Assembly (NCBI GenBank): GCA_036782775.1
Contig: DAIPYJ010000059.1
Coordinates: 1-17,189, forward strand
DNA length: 17,189 nucleotides
Source of the DNA: CF-13 sp036782775
GTDB taxonomy: Bacteria; Chloroflexota; Dormibacteria; CF-121
Direction of reading: 5' to 3'
A program made the position numbers and the translations under genes. The stretch's first letter is position 1; every line of letters starts with the position of its first letter. This document shows, one piece after another, positions 14,740-17,189 of the stretch. The notes below the pieces were generated by a model. That model searched no databases and had not been told where the DNA came from. It worked only from the letters and a program-made list of their open reading frames with translations.

Positions 14740-16032
14740 ATCGAATCGCATAGGCTCGCCGTCGTGGGCTCGTGGCATCAAGCGAGCGTGCTCTCGGCAT
14801 GCTTTGCCGATCTCGGGCACGAGGTTACCGGCGTGGTTGACGACGAAGCGACGGCCCAAGCATTGAATGACGGCGTGCCTCCTGTATACGAGCCGGGGCT
14901 CGAGATGCTGGTGCGCCAAAATTTCCGTGCCGGTCGTCTTCGGTACTCCACCTCATATGAGCATGCTCTCGAGGCCACTGAATTTTGCTTCCTTTCGATC
15001 GACACCCCCGTCGGGCCTGGTGACGAATCCGACCTCGAGCCGATTTTCGAGAGCGCCAATCGCATTTTTCGTGCCGCTCGCGAGTCGTTAATTCTCTGCG
15101 TCACCGCTCAAGTACCGGTCGGCACTTGTCACCGTCTCGGGGAAACGGCGAACGCCGCCAACCCGACGCGAAAAATCGAAATCACCTACGTTCCGGAATT
15201 CCTCAGATTGGGCTCCGCGCTGGACACCTTCCGCCAGGCCGACCGTTTCGTCATCGGAGCTGACGATCCGACCGTCGCGGAACGAGTTGCCAAGCTGTAT
15301 CGACCGCTGAATCGTCCCATCGTCATGACCCGGCTGGAGACTGCCGAAATGAGCAAACACGCCTCCAACGCATTCCTTGCGACCTCAATCAGCTTCATCA
15401 ACGAAATCGCCGACCTCTGCGAGGTGACCGGTGCCGATGTCACAACCGTCGCCGAGGTCATGAAGCTCGACCGGCGGATCGGGCCGCACGCGTTCCTCGC
15501 TGCCGGGCTGGGTTATGCCGGCGGCACGCTTGGTCGCGAGATCCGCGCCCTTCATCACGTCGGCGAGCGTCACCAGATGGCGACCGGCCTGCTTGACGCG
15601 GTTCACGAAGTCAACGACAGGCGTATCCCCCGGCTCCTCGAACGGATCGATCAGATCTGCGGAGGGCTCTCCCGAAAGCGAGTAGCGGTACTCGGCCTCA
15701 CGTATAAGTCCGGGACCTCGACGCTGCGACGCTCCGCGGCGCTGCAGTTGATTGACCAATTGCTAGCGGCGGGGGCAACGGCCAGCGCCTACGATCCGCT
15801 GGCCCGCGGCGCCGAGCTGGTCAATCCCGGTTTTGAATTCTGCACCGATCTCCGCGCGGCGATTTCCGAGAGCGATCTGCTCGTCTTGGTTGCGCCGTGG
15901 CCGGGCATGAGCGCCACCGACATCGCCGGTTGCGGGCCGACAATGCGGCGGGCGGTCATCCTCGATAGCGGAAACTTCATCTCCCCCTCCGAGCTGCCGG
16001 GGTTTGAATATCACGGGGTGGGGCGCCGATGA
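14740..16032 (+). CDS. UDP-glucose/GDP-mannose dehydrogenase family protein with altered active site; start uncertain
   Basis: The family oxidises NDP-sugars to NDP-uronic acids. A GTG at 14764 would give 422 residues but would remove the first Rossmann strand (RLAVVG). Starting at the ATC at 14740, 8 nt after GAAGG, restores it with 430 residues. Residues below are numbered from the GTG. The glycine loop reads GSWHQAS (2-8) instead of GxGxxG. QVPVGTC (116-122), YVPEFLRLGSALDTF (142-156), EMSKHASNAFLATSISFINE (195-214, with the conserved Lys and Asn) and the C-terminal RVAVLGLTYKSGTSTLRRSA (306-325) are clear. The catalytic motif GxGFGGSCFPKD is replaced by GLGYAGGTLGREI (248-260), so Thr255 stands where the nucleophilic Cys should be. 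Full four-electron oxidation is therefore doubtful; it may act as a two-electron oxidoreductase or be inactive. It ends in an ATGA overlap. Confidence 0.8.
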   Translation: MESHRLAVVGSWHQASVLSACFADLGHEVTGVVDDEATAQALNDGVPPVYEPGLEMLVRQNFRAGRLRYSTSYEHALEATEFCFLSIDTPVGPGDESDLEPIFESANRIFRAARESLILCVTAQVPVGTCHRLGETANAANPTRKIEITYVPEFLRLGSALDTFRQADRFVIGADDPTVAERVAKLYRPLNRPIVMTRLETAEMSKHASNAFLATSISFINEIADLCEVTGADVTTVAEVMKLDRRIGPHAFLAAGLGYAGGTLGREIRALHHVGERHQMATGLLDAVHEVNDRRIPRLLERIDQICGGLSRKRVAVLGLTYKSGTSTLRRSAALQLIDQLLAAGATASAYDPLARGAELVNPGFEFCTDLRAAISESDLLVLVAPWPGMSATDIAGCGPTMRRAVILDSGNFISPSELPGFEYHGVGRR

Positions 16033-16898
16033 ATCGACTGGCCGGCAAAAAGGCGCTGGTTACCGGTGGCGGCCGTGGCATCGGCGAGGCCATTGCCCTG
16101 GCGTTCGCCCGCGAGGGCGCCGACCTTTTTCTTGTGTCTCGGACGGAAGCGCAATTGAACCAGGTTGCGCAGCAATGCCGCGCCCTCGGTCGCGTCTGTG
16201 CCGTCGGCGTCGGCGATGTCTCGACGCCCGGTGTGGCGACCCGTCTCGTAAATTCCGCGCTGAACGCGCTCGGCGGGATCGATGTCCTTGTCAACGCAGC
16301 CGGGATCTACGGACCGATCGGTCCGCTGACGGACATCGACGTTTCCGAATGGGCACGTGCCATCAACATCAACCTGATGGGGACGGTCTACTTCTGCCAT
16401 GACGTCATCGCAGAAATGCGGCGGCACGGTGGCGGAAGCATCATCAATTTTTCTGGAGGCGGTGCAACCTCTCCCCTCCCGCGCTTCTCAGCCTACGGCG
16501 TGTCCAAAGCCGCAATCGTGCGGCTGAGCGAAACCCTCGCGGAAGAGTTGCGCCCCGATGGCATCCGAGTCAATGCCATCGCTCCCGGCGCAATCGACAC
16601 CACCTTGCAAAATGAAGTCCTCGAGGCGGGGACCGCAGCTGGCGACCTGTATGCGCGAATACAGGAACTGCGCAAAAGCGGTGCCGGCGGCACGCCCATT
16701 GCCATCCCCGCTGAGCTCGCTGTTTTTTTGGCGTCAGATGCCTCGACTGGCCTGACCGGGCGTCTCGTTAGCGCCCCACACGACCCATGGCGAAGCTGGA
16801 CCCCCGAGAAGATCCAGGAACTGGCGGAAACGCCTTGGTACACGCTCAGGCGCCTCGACCCCTTCACCGTCAAACCGCTTCTCGACCGGATGCCGTGA
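16029..16898 (+). CDS. Classical SDR family oxidoreductase
   Basis: This 289-residue NAD(P)-dependent oxidoreductase has TGGGRGIG (12-19), DVLVNAAG (85-92), NINLMG with the conserved Asn115, SIINFSGGGATSP (137-149) and the catalytic Tyr156-xxx-Lys160 in YGVSK, then VNAIAPGAIDT (181-191). The catalytic Ser, normally 13 residues before the Tyr, falls on Gly143, with Ser142 adjacent. The C-terminus does not end in the common GGxxxxDGG pattern but in LTGRLVSAPHDPWRSW and a YTLRRLDPF tail (271-279), a branch I associate with surface-polysaccharide clusters. The substrate is probably a nucleotide sugar or keto sugar (inference). The ATG overlaps the dehydrogenase stop and its TGA overlaps the next GTG, so the three genes look translationally coupled. 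Confidence 0.88.
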   Translation: MNRLAGKKALVTGGGRGIGEAIALAFAREGADLFLVSRTEAQLNQVAQQCRALGRVCAVGVGDVSTPGVATRLVNSALNALGGIDVLVNAAGIYGPIGPLTDIDVSEWARAININLMGTVYFCHDVIAEMRRHGGGSIINFSGGGATSPLPRFSAYGVSKAAIVRLSETLAEELRPDGIRVNAIAPGAIDTTLQNEVLEAGTAAGDLYARIQELRKSGAGGTPIAIPAELAVFLASDASTGLTGRLVSAPHDPWRSWTPEKIQELAETPWYTLRRLDPFTVKPLLDRMP

Positions 16899-17189
16899 TC
16901 CGGGTGGCTGTTATCGGGGCAGGCTTGATGGGATCGCGCAGAGCCGCCACTGCTGCAGCGTCGTCCCGTTCTCGGCTCGCCCTCGTCGTCGACTCGGCGA
17001 AGGAGGCGGCCGCGCGTCTGGCGAATGAGGCCGGCACCGACTACATGACCGACTGGCGCGCCGCCGTCAACCATCCTGATATCGATGCCGTCGTCGTCTC
17101 GACGTTCAATCGCGAGCTCGCCCCGATCACTGTCGCAGCGCTTCGTTCGGGAAAGCACGTGCTTTGCGAAAAGCCCCCGGGACGCAACG
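16895..17189 (+). CDS. Gfo/Idh/MocA family oxidoreductase, N-terminal fragment cut by the window edge
   Basis: A GTG at 16895 overlaps the SDR stop by 4 nt (GTGA) and opens a frame that runs off the window after 98 codons. The protein starts RVAVIGAGLMGSR with GAGLMG at 8-13 for NAD(P) binding, has Asp33 at the end of the second strand (LALVVDSA), PDIDAVVVSTFN (61-72), and HVLCEKPPGRN (88-98) with the family's conserved Glu-Lys-Pro at 92-94. Full members are about 330-380 residues, so roughly a quarter is visible. Such enzymes oxidise or reduce sugar hydroxyls, often on nucleotide sugars. With the epimerase, dehydrogenase-like protein and SDR it suggests a redox-based sugar modification module. 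Confidence 0.87.
   Translation, partial: MIRVAVIGAGLMGSRRAATAAASSRSRLALVVDSAKEAAARLANEAGTDYMTDWRAAVNHPDIDAVVVSTFNRELAPITVAALRSGKHVLCEKPPGRN

Noticed and set aside
16723..16729. Run of seven T as a possible slippage or frameshift site
   Set aside because: The SDR frame is intact across it and matches family sequence on both sides.
16493..17158. 221-residue minus-strand open frame opposite the SDR and Gfo/Idh genes
   Set aside because: It spans two well-supported plus-strand genes and reads as Arg/Ser-rich composition without domain features.

Overview
The window is a high-GC bacterial chromosome segment devoted to cell-surface polysaccharide. There are no rRNA, tRNA, phage or integrase genes. 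The GC-rich hairpin repeats, a DUF4012 membrane protein and generally weak Shine-Dalgarno sequences fit an uncultured Chloroflexota/Dormibacterota-type or actinobacterial lineage. That placement is inference from gene content and style, not from a marker gene.

Layout. (1) Nt 1-1708 hold the 3' part of a multi-pass membrane protein, probably a GT-C/GT39-like glycosyltransferase. Its reading frame runs through several copies of a GC-rich palindromic repeat. (2) Nt 1697-4895 on the minus strand hold a DUF4012 membrane-anchored protein followed by a probably exported GH5-type (mannanase-like) glycoside hydrolase. The hydrolase gene overlaps the 3' end of the membrane protein gene convergently by 12 nt. 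(3) From 4914 to the right edge runs one long plus-strand operon, divergent from the DUF4012 gene with an 18-nt gap. Its order is: monotopic sugar-1-phosphate transferase, O-antigen ligase/polymerase-like protein, Wzx-like flippase, GT4 glycosyltransferase, methyltransferase, GT-B glycosyltransferase, GT4 glycosyltransferase, methyltransferase, zinc-ribbon-containing NAD-dependent epimerase, UDP-glucose/GDP-mannose dehydrogenase-like protein, SDR oxidoreductase, and the start of a Gfo/Idh/MocA oxidoreductase cut by the window edge.

How it works together (inference). The sugar transferase loads the first sugar phosphate onto undecaprenyl phosphate. Three glycosyltransferases extend the unit and two methyltransferases probably decorate it. 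The flippase moves it across the membrane and the Wzy/WaaL-like protein polymerises or ligates it. The last four genes look like a nucleotide-sugar modification module. No Wzz, Wza or Wzc homologue is in the window. Most operon junctions are 0-4 nt start-stop overlaps (ATGA, TTGA, GTGA), implying translational coupling.

Points that stand out: hairpin repeats carried in frame inside a coding sequence; a sugar dehydrogenase homologue whose catalytic Cys position is Thr, whose glycine loop is altered and which has no ordinary start codon at the expected place (an ATC with a well-placed Shine-Dalgarno is the best candidate); the same-frame junction of that gene with the preceding epimerase across a single TGA; and a four-ligand Cys/His insertion in the epimerase.
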